64,000 bases of DNA from Shinella sp. SUS2 (lineage in GTDB: Bacteria > Pseudomonadota > Alphaproteobacteria > Rhizobiales > Rhizobiaceae): positions 1 through 64,000 of the forward strand of contig NZ_KQ410732.1 of the NCBI RefSeq assembly GCF_001262505.1, in the 5' to 3' direction. Positions 54,115 to 63,128 of the stretch are shown one piece after another. A program made the translations under genes and the position numbers. The notes beneath the pieces are model-generated. The model was not told the DNA's origin. It worked only from the letters and a program-made list of their open reading frames with translations, and did no database searches. Positions within the stretch are counted from its first letter, which is position 1; each line of letters starts with the position of its first letter.

Positions 54115-55131
54115 GTGTCGAATGAAGTCGTTGCCGTGCAGCGCGGGACGCGAGGGCCTTGGGCCCTCGCTTTCGTGCGTTTGAGGCGCAACAGGGCCGC
54201 CATCGCGTCCCTGACGGTGTTTCTGCTCATCGTCCTTTCCTGTCTCAGCGCGCCGCTCTATGCGCGCTGGGCGGGCGTGGATCCGTTCACCTCGACGCTC
54301 GATGCCGTCATCATGGTCGACGGCGTCGAGGTTCCGGTCATGGAGGCCTCGACGGAGGGGCTCGGGCTCGGCTATACGCCGATCGGCCCCACCTGGGAGC
54401 TCGGCAACTACTTCCTTGGCGCGGACAGCCAGGGCCGTGACGTCATGGCGCGCCTGCTCTACGGCGGGCTCAACTCGCTGATGATCGCGGCGGCCGCCAC
54501 GGTCTTCACGCTGATCGTCGGAACGGCAGCCGGGCTCGTTGCCGGCTATTTCGGTGGCGTCACCGACACGATCCTGTCGCGCCTGCTCGACATCCTCTGG
54601 GCCTTCCCGATCTATCTGCTGGCGATCTCTCTTTCCATCGTGACCATCACCGCCGGCATCTCGATCGGGCCGATCCTCATTGAGTCCGGCTCGCTGTGGC
54701 TGCCGGTCATCATCATCGGCATCGTCTATGTGCCCTATGTGGCCCGTCCCATCCGCGGCCAGGTGCTTTCGCTGCGCAACAGCGAATTCGTGCTTGCCGC
54801 CATCAATCTCGGCGTGCCCGGCTGGCGCATCCTGCTGCGCGACATCCAGCCGAACATCACGACCACGCTCATCGTCTTCGTGCCGCTGATGATGGCGCTG
54901 AACATGCTGACGGAATCGGCGCTCTCGTTCCTGTCGATCGGCGTGCAGCCGCCAGCGGCAAGCTGGGGCACCATCATCCAGGACGGGCAGGCGCTGCTCT
55001 ATACCCGCCCGCTCGTGGCGCTTGCGCCGGGCCTTACGATTGCCCTGTCCGTCATGGTTCTCAACGTTTTCGGCGACGGCCTGCGCGATGCGCTGGATCC
55101 GCGCTCGAAGGTCCGGCTGGGGCGCACCTGA
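54115..55131 (+). CDS. Peptide ABC transporter permease (DppC type)
   Basis: A 338-residue permease with a cytoplasmic N-terminus, membrane segment at about residues 30-50, a 65-residue periplasmic insert, and the remaining segments. LGADSQGRDVMARLLYGGL is the family hallmark, and EFVLAAINLGVPGWRILLRDI the ATPase-contact loop. GTG start with GGAGGAAA upstream. DppC precedes DppB here, the reverse of the enterobacterial order. Confidence 0.93.
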   Translation: MSNEVVAVQRGTRGPWALAFVRLRRNRAAIASLTVFLLIVLSCLSAPLYARWAGVDPFTSTLDAVIMVDGVEVPVMEASTEGLGLGYTPIGPTWELGNYFLGADSQGRDVMARLLYGGLNSLMIAAAATVFTLIVGTAAGLVAGYFGGVTDTILSRLLDILWAFPIYLLAISLSIVTITAGISIGPILIESGSLWLPVIIIGIVYVPYVARPIRGQVLSLRNSEFVLAAINLGVPGWRILLRDIQPNITTTLIVFVPLMMALNMLTESALSFLSIGVQPPAASWGTIIQDGQALLYTRPLVALAPGLTIALSVMVLNVFGDGLRDALDPRSKVRLGRT

Positions 55132-56102
55132 TGATCTACGCCATCCTTCGCCGCTTCGGTCAGATGCTGTTCGTGATGTTCGGCATCTCGGTCATCGTCT
55201 TCCTGATCTTCTTCGCCACGCCCGGTTCCGATCCCGCTGCACGCATTGCCGGCCGTAATGCCTCACCCGAGGTGCTGGAAGCGGTGCGCCATTCCTTCGG
55301 TTTCGACCGGCCGCTCTACGTGCAGTACGGCCTGATGATGCAGAAGATCTTCATCACCGGCGACCTTACCTCCTTCGTCAACCGCGGCTGGAAGGTCGTT
55401 CCCGCCGTCTTCGACGCCATCCCCGTCACGCTGTCGCTGGTCTTCGGCGCGGCCTTCCTCTGGGTGGTCGTCTCCGTCGCCATCGGCATCATCGCCGCGG
55501 CGACACGCGACAGCTGGCTCGACAAGCTCCTGATGGCGCTCGGTCTCATCGGCATCTCCATGCCGGTGTACTGGCTGGGCGAGGTGATGAACCTCATCAC
55601 CCAGAGCCGCTATCACGATACCTGGCTGTTCTCCTGGGTGCCGCCGCTCGGCTACAAGCCGCTGACGAGCGATCCGAAGGGCTGGTTCCTCACCCTCGTC
55701 ATTCCGTGGATCACGCTCGCCGTGCTCTATATCGGTATCTACGGGCGCGTGCTGCGCGCGGCGATCATCGAATCCATGCAGGAGGATTTCGTCCGCACCG
55801 CCCGGGCCAAGGGTCTGTCGGAGACGCGCATCCTGCTGCGCCACGGGCTGCGGACATCGCTGATCTCCTTCGTCACCCTGTTCGGCCTCGATTTCGGCGC
55901 GCTGGTCGGCGGTTCGGCGCTTCTCACCGAAGTGGTCTTCGGCCTCAACGGCATTGGCAAGCTCACCTATGACGCGATGCAGAATCTCGACCTGCCGATG
56001 ATCATGGCGACGGTGATGTATGCCTCGATGTTCGTGGTCATCGCCAATGCGGTGGTCGATTTCGTCTATATCCTTCTCGATCCCCGCGTGAGGACGTCAT
56101 GA
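55131..56102 (+). CDS. Peptide ABC transporter permease (DppB type)
   Basis: A 323-residue permease. N-terminal ILRRFGQMLFVMFGISVIVFL, the ATPGSDPA segment, and DFVRTARAKGLSETRILLRH (contact loop) are family motifs, with about six membrane segments. It overlaps the DppC stop by one base and the ATPase gene by four. Confidence 0.93.
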   Translation: MIYAILRRFGQMLFVMFGISVIVFLIFFATPGSDPAARIAGRNASPEVLEAVRHSFGFDRPLYVQYGLMMQKIFITGDLTSFVNRGWKVVPAVFDAIPVTLSLVFGAAFLWVVVSVAIGIIAAATRDSWLDKLLMALGLIGISMPVYWLGEVMNLITQSRYHDTWLFSWVPPLGYKPLTSDPKGWFLTLVIPWITLAVLYIGIYGRVLRAAIIESMQEDFVRTARAKGLSETRILLRHGLRTSLISFVTLFGLDFGALVGGSALLTEVVFGLNGIGKLTYDAMQNLDLPMIMATVMYASMFVVIANAVVDFVYILLDPRVRTS

Positions 56103-57058
56103 TGCTTTCCGTACGCGACCTCAGGGTGTCGTTCCGCACCGAAGACGGCCTGGTGCGGGCCATCGACGGCGTTTCCTTCGATCTCGACGAGGGCGAGATT
56201 CTCGGCGTCGTCGGCGAATCGGGTTCGGGCAAAACCGTCTCGCTTCTGGCGGTGATGGGGCTCATCACCGATCCCAACGCCACGATCGAGGGCTCCATCC
56301 GCTACAAGGGCCGCGAGCTTGTCGGCCTGCCGGCGCGAGAACTCCGGCGCCTGCGCGGCCGGGAGATCGCCATGATCTTCCAGGATCCGATGACCGCTCT
56401 GACGCCGGTCTATACGATCGGCTGGCAGATTGCCGAGCAGATCCGCGCCCACGAGGCGATCAGCAAGGCAAAGGCGCTGGAGCGGGTGGAGGCGCTGCTT
56501 GCCGAGGTGAACTTCCCCAATCCGCGCGAAGCGATGTCGCGCTATCCGCACCAGCTTTCCGGCGGGATGCGCCAGCGCGCGGTGATCGCCATGGCGCTCT
56601 CCTGCAATCCGGCCCTGCTCGTCGCCGACGAGCCGACCACGGCGCTCGACGTCACCGTGCAGGCCGGCATTCTTGATCTTGTGCGCAAGCTGCGGGCCAC
56701 CCACAACTCCGCCGTCGTCTTCATCACGCATGACATGGGCGTGGTCTCCGAGCTCGCCGACCGGGTGATGGTGATGTATGCCGGCCGGGTGGTGGAGCGC
56801 GGCAACCGTGCTGCGTTGTTCTCCGATCCGCGCCACCCCTATACGCGAGCCCTGCTCGGCTCGATTCCGCCGCTGACCGGCGAGAAGCCCCACCGCCTGC
56901 CGGCCATTCCCGGCTCACCGCCCTCGCTGCTGCGCCTGCCGCAGGGCTGCGCCTTCGGCCCGCGCTGTCCGCTGCGCTACGAGCCCTGCCTCACCAAGAA
57001 ACCTGTCCTTCCAGCCGGCCTACACGCGGCGGCGTGCCTCCGGGAGGTGCAAGCATGA
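56099..57058 (+). CDS. Peptide ABC transporter ATP-binding protein (DppD type)
   Basis: A 319-residue ATPase. Walker [11 protein letters not shown], signature [15 protein letters not shown], Walker [14 protein letters not shown], and the C-terminal oligopeptide-transporter domain with cysteines ([13 protein letters not shown]) that may bind an iron-sulphur cluster. It begins with two ATG codons and overlaps DppF by four bases. Confidence 0.94.
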   Translation: MMLSVRDLRVSFRTEDGLVRAIDGVSFDLDEGEILGVVGESGSGKTVSLLAVMGLITDPNATIEGSIRYKGRELVGLPARELRRLRGREIAMIFQDPMTALTPVYTIGWQIAEQIRAHEAISKAKALERVEALLAEVNFPNPREAMSRYPHQLSGGMRQRAVIAMALSCNPALLVADEPTTALDVTVQAGILDLVRKLRATHNSAVVFITHDMGVVSELADRVMVMYAGRVVERGNRAALFSDPRHPYTRALLGSIPPLTGEKPHRLPAIPGSPPSLLRLPQGCAFGPRCPLRYEPCLTKKPVLPAGLHAAACLREVQA

Positions 57059-58053
57059 GCACTGCAATGACAGACACCGAACAGCCGATCCTCGAAACCC
57101 GCGCGCTCGGAAAGCGCTTTTCGATCGGCACGCGGTTTTCCGCGGAGGGACGACGGACGGTACACGCGGTCGACAACGTCTCGCTGACGGTCCGGCGCGG
57201 GGAGACGCTCGGCCTTGTCGGGGAGTCGGGATGCGGCAAGTCCACATTGGCGCGCTGCCTGGTGCGGCTTTACGAGGTCTCCGACGGCAAGCTCCTGTTC
57301 GAGGGCGAGGACATCACCGCCCGGTCGCTGCGGGAGCTGCGCCCGCTGCGCCGCCGCCTGCAGATGGTTTTCCAGGATCCGTCCGCCTCGCTGAACCCGC
57401 GCCGGCGCGTCGGCGATCTCGTCGCCGAGCCGCTGCGTATCCACACGAAACTCTCCTCTAGCGAGATCGACAAGCGGGTTGCCGAACTTTTCGACATCGT
57501 CGGCCTCCTGCCGGACCATGTCGGGCGCTATCCGCACGAATTCTCCGGCGGCCAGCGCCAGCGTGTCGGTATCGCACGCGCCATCGCCCTCAATCCCGAT
57601 CTCGTCGTGCTGGATGAACCTGTTTCCGCACTCGACGTCTCGGTACAGGCGCAGATCGTCAACCTGCTTGCCGATCTCCAGGAAAAGCTTGGCCTCACCT
57701 ATATCTTCATTGCCCATGACCTCTCGGTGGTGCGCCAGGTCTCGACCCGCATCGCGGTCATGTATCTGGGGTCCGTCGTCGAGGAGGGACCTGCCGAGGA
57801 GGTCTTCTCTGCGCCGGCCCACCCCTACAGCCAGGCGCTGATCTCGGCGGTTCCGATCGTCGAGACGACGCCAAGCGGCGCGCGCAGGCGCATCCTCCTT
57901 ACCGGCGACGTGCCAAGTCCGCTCAACCCACCCTCCGGCTGCCGCTTCCATCCACGCTGTCCGATCGCGAAGGACCGCTGCCGGACGGAGCGACCCGAGG
58001 CGCAGGCGCATGGCAATGGCCGTAAGGTGGCCTGCCATTTTCCGACGCTGTGA
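57055..58053 (+). CDS. Peptide ABC transporter ATP-binding protein (DppF type)
   Basis: A 332-residue ATPase. Walker [25 protein letters not shown] (Q-loop), signature [15 protein letters not shown], Walker [15 protein letters not shown], and C-terminal [15 protein letters not shown]. Last gene of the seven-gene peptidase and importer operon. Confidence 0.94.
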   Translation: MSTAMTDTEQPILETRALGKRFSIGTRFSAEGRRTVHAVDNVSLTVRRGETLGLVGESGCGKSTLARCLVRLYEVSDGKLLFEGEDITARSLRELRPLRRRLQMVFQDPSASLNPRRRVGDLVAEPLRIHTKLSSSEIDKRVAELFDIVGLLPDHVGRYPHEFSGGQRQRVGIARAIALNPDLVVLDEPVSALDVSVQAQIVNLLADLQEKLGLTYIFIAHDLSVVRQVSTRIAVMYLGSVVEEGPAEEVFSAPAHPYSQALISAVPIVETTPSGARRRILLTGDVPSPLNPPSGCRFHPRCPIAKDRCRTERPEAQAHGNGRKVACHFPTL

Positions 58054-58370
58054 GGCTTGGGCAGGACGGGTTTTTTCTGTTCTGTCCAGCATCGTGATGC
58101 TTCGTTGTCGGCGTTGCTGTCGTGCGCCGTGGCATGCTGCAGAAGGACGCACCCTCTTGAATTTGCCGCATTGAACGGCCAAGTGCAGGCTATGACTATG
58201 GAAACGCCCGCCAGAATTTCGAGGTTTCGCGATCAAGCGCGCTCCCTGACCCGGAGCCGGCTGTCTTGATCCTGTAACGCCGCCGCAAATCCCGCCGCTC
58301 CGGGAACCCCACAATCCAACAGTGCGGTTCATGTCGTCTCGCCCTTGTGGCGTTCCGATGGAGCGTTTCC
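58054..58370. other. Intergenic region after the peptide operon
   Basis: About 317 bases without a credible gene; a short open frame from 58057 lacks a ribosome-binding site and family resemblance. A run of six T at 58070-58075 after GGACGGG may mark transcript termination but lacks a good stem. A small dyad AGCATCGTGATGCT lies at 58088-58101. The promoter for the zinc-ribbon/NUDIX pair should lie near its right end. Confidence 0.4.
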
Positions 58371-58541
58371 ATGTCCACGTCTCATTCCCTGAAAACCTGC
58401 CTCACCTGCGACCGGCGCCTGCCGCGCGCAGCCAGCCGTTGCCCCTGGTGCAAGGCGCCCATTCTCGTCCGCTCTGCCTGCGGCGCCCGCCACGGGCCCG
58501 GCGCGACGGTCTTCTTCCTGCGCGGCGAGGGGAGGGCATGA
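58371..58541 (+). CDS. Small zinc-ribbon protein upstream of a NUDIX hydrolase
   Basis: A 56-residue protein with two Cys-x2-Cys pairs, CLTC (residues about 9-12) and CPWC (about 23-26), spaced as in a treble-clef or rubredoxin-like zinc ribbon. The rest is basic. Its stop overlaps the NUDIX start as ATGA, so the two proteins are likely made together. I do not recognise the family. It is short, and coding is supported mainly by the cysteine pattern and the coupled overlap. Confidence 0.55.
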   Translation: MSTSHSLKTCLTCDRRLPRAASRCPWCKAPILVRSACGARHGPGATVFFLRGEGRA

Positions 58542-59077
58542 TGAGAGGCAAGACACGCACCAGCGTTCCCGCCCCCGAGGCCGGTCACTGCGATGAACTG
58601 CAGCAGGTCGGGGTGCTCCCCTGGCGCCTGCGGCGCGATGGCGAGCCGAAGATGTTGCTCATCACTTCGCGCCGGCGTGGGCGGTGGATCGTGCCCAAGG
58701 GATGGCCGATGAAAGGGCGATCGGCGGCGGCCGCGGCCTCCCGTGAGGCCTTTGAGGAGGCTGGCATCATCGGCGATATCTCTCCTTCGCCTGTGACCTC
58801 CTATCGCTACTGGAAGGCACTGGATGACGGCTCGGAGGTTTCCTGCCGCGTCACGGTGTTCGGTATGAAGGTGCGCGGCACGCTGAGCCATTGGCGCGAG
58901 AAGGGGCAAAGGCAGCGGCGCTGGTTTTCCCTCACCGCGGCGGCCGAACGTCTCGACGACACGGAGCTTGCCGCCTTCGTGCGGTCGCTCGACGCCTCCT
59001 CGGAAGCGCTGCGGTCGCTCGGTCCACTTGCCGGGTGGACGTACCCGCCCGGTGAGCCGCAGACCGGCGAACGGTGA
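58538..59077 (+). CDS. NUDIX hydrolase
   Basis: A 179-residue NUDIX enzyme. The nudix box runs GWPMKGRSAAAAASREAFEE in its first part, with REAFEEAGI as the metal-binding core; the first conserved Glu of the textbook box is Arg, as in the diphosphoinositol polyphosphate hydrolase-like subgroup common in rhizobia. Metal-binding EExG is intact. It would hydrolyse a nucleoside-diphosphate-linked compound. Two consecutive ATG codons at 58538 and 58541. Confidence 0.88.
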   Translation: MMRGKTRTSVPAPEAGHCDELQQVGVLPWRLRRDGEPKMLLITSRRRGRWIVPKGWPMKGRSAAAAASREAFEEAGIIGDISPSPVTSYRYWKALDDGSEVSCRVTVFGMKVRGTLSHWREKGQRQRRWFSLTAAAERLDDTELAAFVRSLDASSEALRSLGPLAGWTYPPGEPQTGER

Positions 59078-59291
59078 GGGAGCCGATGGTTTCGCTCCGT
59101 CTCGCCCGCCGCCGTGGTTCCTCACGCCCTTTCCGCAGGATCGGCGCCGACTGCTGAGAGCCTGGCGCTGCGAACTGCAAATGCAAGCGCGGCGCCAGGA
59201 TTTCGCTTTCCGACCCAAGAAGAAAACCTGCGGAGCAAGGCCGGACGCGTCGTCGTGCCGCCGCCTTGCCCCTGTTCAGAAAGAGCCAGAT

Positions 59292-59501
59292 ATGAGCTTT
59301 CGATATAGTCACACCTTCCCCATCAGCGGTCCGAACAAGCTGCCCCGTTTCAGGCAGTGGGCGGCGGAAAACCTGCCGGGCATCGCTTTCTCCCTGCCGC
59401 CGCAGGTTCCGGTGAAGAGCACGGCCCTGACGGTGCGCCTGCAATCCATCGAGGATCGCGCTGTGCTGACAGAGAAGCTGGCGGGCGCAGGCTTCAAGTG
59501 A
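59292..59501 (+). CDS. Small hypothetical protein
   Basis: A 69-residue soluble protein, basic, with no membrane segment. FRYSHTFPISGPNKLPRF begins it and a VRLQSIEDRAVLTEKL helix ends it. I do not recognise a family. A weak purine stretch (AGAGCCAGA) precedes the ATG. The 214 bases between it and the NUDIX gene show nothing I can identify. It is separate from the glutamate synthase-like gene, which starts 157 bases later. Confidence 0.5.
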   Translation: MSFRYSHTFPISGPNKLPRFRQWAAENLPGIAFSLPPQVPVKSTALTVRLQSIEDRAVLTEKLAGAGFK

Positions 59502-59658
59502 CGTGAGGCGCGGCGAACGATTGCCTTTACCGTCCGGTAAACATCTGCTGACACAAAGATGTGGTACCGGCATGGTGGCGTCGTTCGCCGCATCTCTTCC
59601 TCGAACGCCCCGATCACATCGATCTCCCCACGATACCAGCGATTTTCGGACCAGACAT

Positions 59659-61317
59659 ATGGTAAAGGCCCTCGTTTCCAACCAGCGTTATGCAGTGTTC
59701 TTCCTTGTCGGGGTGGCTGCATTCGCCTCCCTCGGCGGCGCGCTGCTCTATAGCGGCTGGCTGTTCCTCGTCGCCGCGGCCTGCGGTGCGTTGTTCCTTC
59801 TCGGCATTCACGATCTGCGCCAGCACAGGCACGCGATCCTGCGCAACTATCCGGTGGTCGGGCATCTGCGCTTCCTGCTGGAGAGCATCCGGCCGGAAAT
59901 CCGCCAGTACATCATCGAAAGCGACAATGACGCAGTCCCGTTCAACCGGCAGGACCGCGGTCTCGTCTATCAGCGCGCCAAGGGGGTGGAGGACAAGCGG
60001 CCGTTCGGCACGATCGAGAATGTCTACGGTTCCGGCTATGCCTGGCTCACCCATTCCGCGACGCCGGTCGCCATTGCGGATACGGACTTCCGCGTACGCG
60101 TCGGTGGGCCGGCCTGCCGGCAGCCCTATGAAGCCAGCCTCTACAACATCTCGGCCATGAGCTTCGGTTCGCTCTCGGGCAATGCCATCCTCGCCCTCAA
60201 CACCGGCGCGCGCAAGGGCGGCTTCGCGCATGATACGGGGGAGGGCAGCATCAGCCGCTATCACCGGCAGGGCGGGGGCGATCTGATCTATCAGGTCGCA
60301 TCCGGCTATTTCGGCTGCCGCGGCGAGGATGGCCGCTTCTCGCCTGAAAAATTCGCCCAGCTTTCTGCCGATCCCCAGATCAAGATGATCGAGATCAAGC
60401 TGAGCCAGGGGGCAAAGCCTGGCCATGGCGGCATGCTGCCGGCCTCGAAGATCTCGCCGGAAATCGCGGAGGCCCGTGGCATTCCGATGGGTATCGACTG
60501 CATTTCACCGGCTGCGCACAGCACATTCTCGACCCCGATCGGCCTGATGCGGTTCGTCGGGCAGCTGCGTGAGCTCTCCGGCGGAAAGCCCGTCGGCTTC
60601 AAGCTGTGCATCGGTCATCGCCGTGAGTTCATGAGCATGGTCAAGGCCATGCTTCAAACGGGCATCGTTCCCGATTTCATCGTGGTCGACGGTGCGGAGG
60701 GCGGAACGGGCGCCGCCCCGGTGGAGTTCGCAAACCGCGTCGGGATGCCGATGCTCGAGGGGTTGACCTTCGTGCACAACACGCTGCGCGGCGCAGGCAT
60801 CCGCAACCAGGTCCGCATCGGCGCGGCGGGCAAGATCGTCTCCGCCTTCGACATTGCCCGCACGCTGGCCCTTGGCGCGGACTGGTGCAACGCCGCGCGC
60901 GGCTTCATGTTTGCCATCGGCTGCATCCAGGCGCAGTCCTGTCACACCAATCGCTGTCCGGTCGGCATCGCCACCCAGGACCCCGTGCGTCAGCGCGCGA
61001 TCGATCTTGGCGACAAGAGCGACCGCGTCGCGCGGTTCCATCGCAATACCATGCATGCGCTGGGCGAGATCGCCGGTGCCGCCGGCCTTGGCGATCCGAG
61101 CGATTTCATGCCTTACCACTTCATGTTCCGGCAGAAGGACAACGAGTTCCTCGACGGCAACGAGGCCTATCCCTATCTGCCCGAGGGCTTTCTCGTCTCC
61201 GGCTCGGAAATACCGGAACTGGCCGACTGGCACGACCGCTGGGACCGTGCCAGCGCCGAAAGCTTCGCCCCGCCGGAAATCCCCCACGGGCCGTTCCGCA
61301 AGCGCAAGGCCGCTTGA
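59659..61317 (+). CDS. FMN-binding glutamate synthase family protein, membrane-anchored
   Basis: A 552-residue protein. Two membrane segments lie at about residues 12-50, followed by the FMN-binding central domain of glutamate synthase (residues about 100-480). The motifs MSFGSLSGNAILALN, KPGHGGMLPASKIS, GAEGGTGAAP, and the iron-sulphur cysteines in CHTNRCPVGIATQDP are present. It lacks the glutaminase domain, so it is one of the stand-alone paralogues of archaeal-type GltS, whose reaction is not known to me. It is monocistronic, followed by a hairpin. Confidence 0.9.
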   Translation: MVKALVSNQRYAVFFLVGVAAFASLGGALLYSGWLFLVAAACGALFLLGIHDLRQHRHAILRNYPVVGHLRFLLESIRPEIRQYIIESDNDAVPFNRQDRGLVYQRAKGVEDKRPFGTIENVYGSGYAWLTHSATPVAIADTDFRVRVGGPACRQPYEASLYNISAMSFGSLSGNAILALNTGARKGGFAHDTGEGSISRYHRQGGGDLIYQVASGYFGCRGEDGRFSPEKFAQLSADPQIKMIEIKLSQGAKPGHGGMLPASKISPEIAEARGIPMGIDCISPAAHSTFSTPIGLMRFVGQLRELSGGKPVGFKLCIGHRREFMSMVKAMLQTGIVPDFIVVDGAEGGTGAAPVEFANRVGMPMLEGLTFVHNTLRGAGIRNQVRIGAAGKIVSAFDIARTLALGADWCNAARGFMFAIGCIQAQSCHTNRCPVGIATQDPVRQRAIDLGDKSDRVARFHRNTMHALGEIAGAAGLGDPSDFMPYHFMFRQKDNEFLDGNEAYPYLPEGFLVSGSEIPELADWHDRWDRASAESFAPPEIPHGPFRKRKAA

Positions 61318-61323
61318 CGGTTA

Positions 61324-61350
61324 CAGCGCCCCGGATGCGCCGGGGCGCTG
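61324..61350. terminator. Strong hairpin between convergent genes
   Basis: CAGCGCCCCGG (61324-61334) and CCGGGGCGCTG (61340-61350) give an 11-bp GC-rich stem with a 5-base loop directly after the glutamate synthase-like gene. There is no T run, so it may act with Rho or in either direction. Confidence 0.6.
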
Positions 61351-61400
61351 CCTGGTATTCGCGTTCCATAATTAAGCTTATGTGATCGTTTGCCGGTCTC

Positions 61401-61865
61401 TTAGGGCTCGGACTCATCAGCCGGAATGAACCGCAACACGCCCGCAAGGCTTGGGCCGCTTCCGGCTGGCCTGTCGGACGGATGCGAGACGCCATCGTTG
61501 ACTGGAACTTCGGAAAAATCGAAGGGGCTGATGCCCTCGAGGCAGGCGACGTTGACGCCGTATTGCTCAGGGTTGGAGCGGCGCTGGTGGTGGGTATAGA
61601 TGCCGCAGCGTGCGCAGAAATAGTGTTTTGCTGTCTTCGTGTTGAACTGGTAGAGCGTAAGCAGCTCCTCGCCCTCCTCGATGGCGATGTCGGAGAGATT
61701 GGCGGAAACCGCGATGGCGCCGCGCATGCGGCAATAGGAACAGGAGCAACGGCGCGCGCTGTGCAGCCCATTTGCAAGGCGAACCCGGAAGCGGACGGAG
61801 CCGCAGTGGCAGGCGCCGCCGATGGTGTCGATATCCTTGTCGAGGGGATTTTCTCCTTGCGCCAT
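61401..61865 (-). CDS. GFA family protein (glutathione-dependent formaldehyde-activating-like)
   Basis: A 154-residue zinc protein. Cysteines in GGACHCGSVRF, RRCSCSYCRMRG, and FCARCGIYTH match the GFA/CENP-V fold that binds two zinc ions. True formaldehyde activation is proven for few members, so the name describes the fold only. ATG with GAGG-type site; it may be cotranscribed from the small membrane protein 32 bases upstream. Confidence 0.88.
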   Translation of the reverse strand: MAQGENPLDKDIDTIGGACHCGSVRFRVRLANGLHSARRCSCSYCRMRGAIAVSANLSDIAIEEGEELLTLYQFNTKTAKHYFCARCGIYTHHQRRSNPEQYGVNVACLEGISPFDFSEVPVNDGVSHPSDRPAGSGPSLAGVLRFIPADESEP

Positions 61866-61897
61866 TGGGGCCTCCTTCGACGATCGGTCCCGCCCGC

Positions 61898-62065
61898 TTA
61901 CAGTGTCTGTGGCGCGATGAATTGGTAATAGGCCCAGACAAGGACGATCACCGCGAGAACGGCTATCCAGATGAGGCCCTTTTTCGGTTGCGGCGCCTTC
62001 GGTGTCTTCTTGTTTTCCTGCTGCGGCTTCCGGCGTTCGAATTTCAGAACATTGTTGTCGTTCAT
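61898..62065 (-). CDS. Small single-pass membrane protein
   Basis: A 55-residue protein: a charged cytoplasmic head rich in Lys, Gln and Pro (residues 1-29) and one membrane helix (LIWIAVLAVIVLVWAYY, about 31-47). The CGGAGG ribosome-binding site five bases before the ATG supports translation and sets the start. Family not recognised. It precedes the GFA gene on the same strand. Confidence 0.7.
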   Translation of the reverse strand: MNDNNVLKFERRKPQQENKKTPKAPQPKKGLIWIAVLAVIVLVWAYYQFIAPQTL

Positions 62066-62184
62066 GGCATCCTCCGGTGCGCGGGCTTGGCAGTCGCCGA
62101 GAGCTTTACCGGCGATCTGCCCCTTTCTGCAAGCGCTCACCAAAGAAGAATACCGGTCGGGTTGTCGAGGGAAACCCGGTGCCG

Positions 62185-62871
62185 TCAACTCGCCCTCCGC
62201 GCGGCGCCCATCTGTTCGAAATGCATCTGCCCGAGATGGCCCGTGCCGTCGCGGATGTCGGCGGCGATGGCCGCCTTGAGCGCGTCGGGATTGCGCGCGA
62301 CGATGGCGGCGAGCGCTTCGGCGTGGCGGTCGATCTGGTAGGTGGCGGAAAGGGTTTCGCCCGCCCGGCGCATGAAGGGCGCAAGGCGCAGCCAGAGGGA
62401 TTCGATCAGCGGCAGCATCACCGTGCCCGGCCGGGCCTCGTAGAGGCAGCGGTGGAAATCGAAATTCGCCTCCACGAGGCGGCCGAAATCGCGCCGTGCC
62501 AGTGCCTCGTCGGCCTGCTGGTCGAAGGCGCGCAGGCGCGCGAGTCGGGCCTCGTCGATGAAGGGCATGGCGCGTTCGGCGGCGCGGGTTTCGAGCGCGA
62601 TGCGGGCCTCCAGCACCTCTTCGAAGCGCTGCGGATCGATGTCCGGCACGCGGACGCGGCGATTATCGAGCAGTTCCAGCGCGCCGTCGGCAACCAGCCT
62701 GTGCAGCGCCTCGCGCACCGGCATGGCGCTGACGCCGAGGGATTCGGCCAAGCCGTTGATCGTCACCGGATCGCCCGGCTCGAACTGGCCCGTCATGACG
62801 GCCCGCCGCAGCACGCGGTAGACCCATTGCTTGGCGGATTCGGACGCTTCGCGACCGGCAGCAACCAGCAT
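62185..62871 (-). CDS. GntR family transcriptional regulator (FadR/FCD subfamily)
   Basis: A 228-residue regulator with an N-terminal winged helix (residues about 15-80; GLAESLGVSAMPVREALHRL) and a C-terminal all-helical FCD ligand domain (about 90-220) with metal-binding histidines (FDFHRCLYEA). It is divergent from the ABC ATPase at 63129. A TGATCA-centred palindrome lies in the gap. Ligands for the subfamily are organic acids or amino acids. Confidence 0.9.
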   Translation of the reverse strand: MLVAAGREASESAKQWVYRVLRRAVMTGQFEPGDPVTINGLAESLGVSAMPVREALHRLVADGALELLDNRRVRVPDIDPQRFEEVLEARIALETRAAERAMPFIDEARLARLRAFDQQADEALARRDFGRLVEANFDFHRCLYEARPGTVMLPLIESLWLRLAPFMRRAGETLSATYQIDRHAEALAAIVARNPDALKAAIAADIRDGTGHLGQMHFEQMGAARRAS

Positions 62872-62989
62872 GCGGAAACCCTCCCCTCTGTCGACCCGGC
62901 CTCTGCCGGCTTATCGTCTCTGGGCTGAATTCTGCGACCCTTGCACGCAAGGCGGATAAAATCGCAAAGCTCAAAATCACCCTTTACAG

Positions 62990-63001
62990 ATTTGATCAAA
63001 T
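62990..63001. promoter_or_regulatory. Candidate GntR (FCD) operator
   Basis: ATTTGATCAAAT is a perfect 12-bp palindrome, 119 bases upstream of the GntR start. A second TGATCA core lies at 63014-63019, giving two sites with 24-base centre spacing. TTGATCAA-type sites suit FadR-subfamily regulators. It probably controls the ABC operon at 63129. Confidence 0.6.
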
Positions 63002-63128
63002 TATGATTTGTTGTGATCATAAGCAAGATAAGCCTATCACATAAGAACCGCGATCAGCGGTCGGACAGAGGACAGCCGGCGCTTTGGGCGGAGCACGCTC
63101 GGGCGGCCGGACGATAAACGGGGAACCG

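Noticed and set aside
58088..58101. AGCATCGTGATGCT dyad as a terminator for the peptide operon
   Set aside because: Six-base stem with only a two-base loop and no T run, so unlikely to form a functional terminator.
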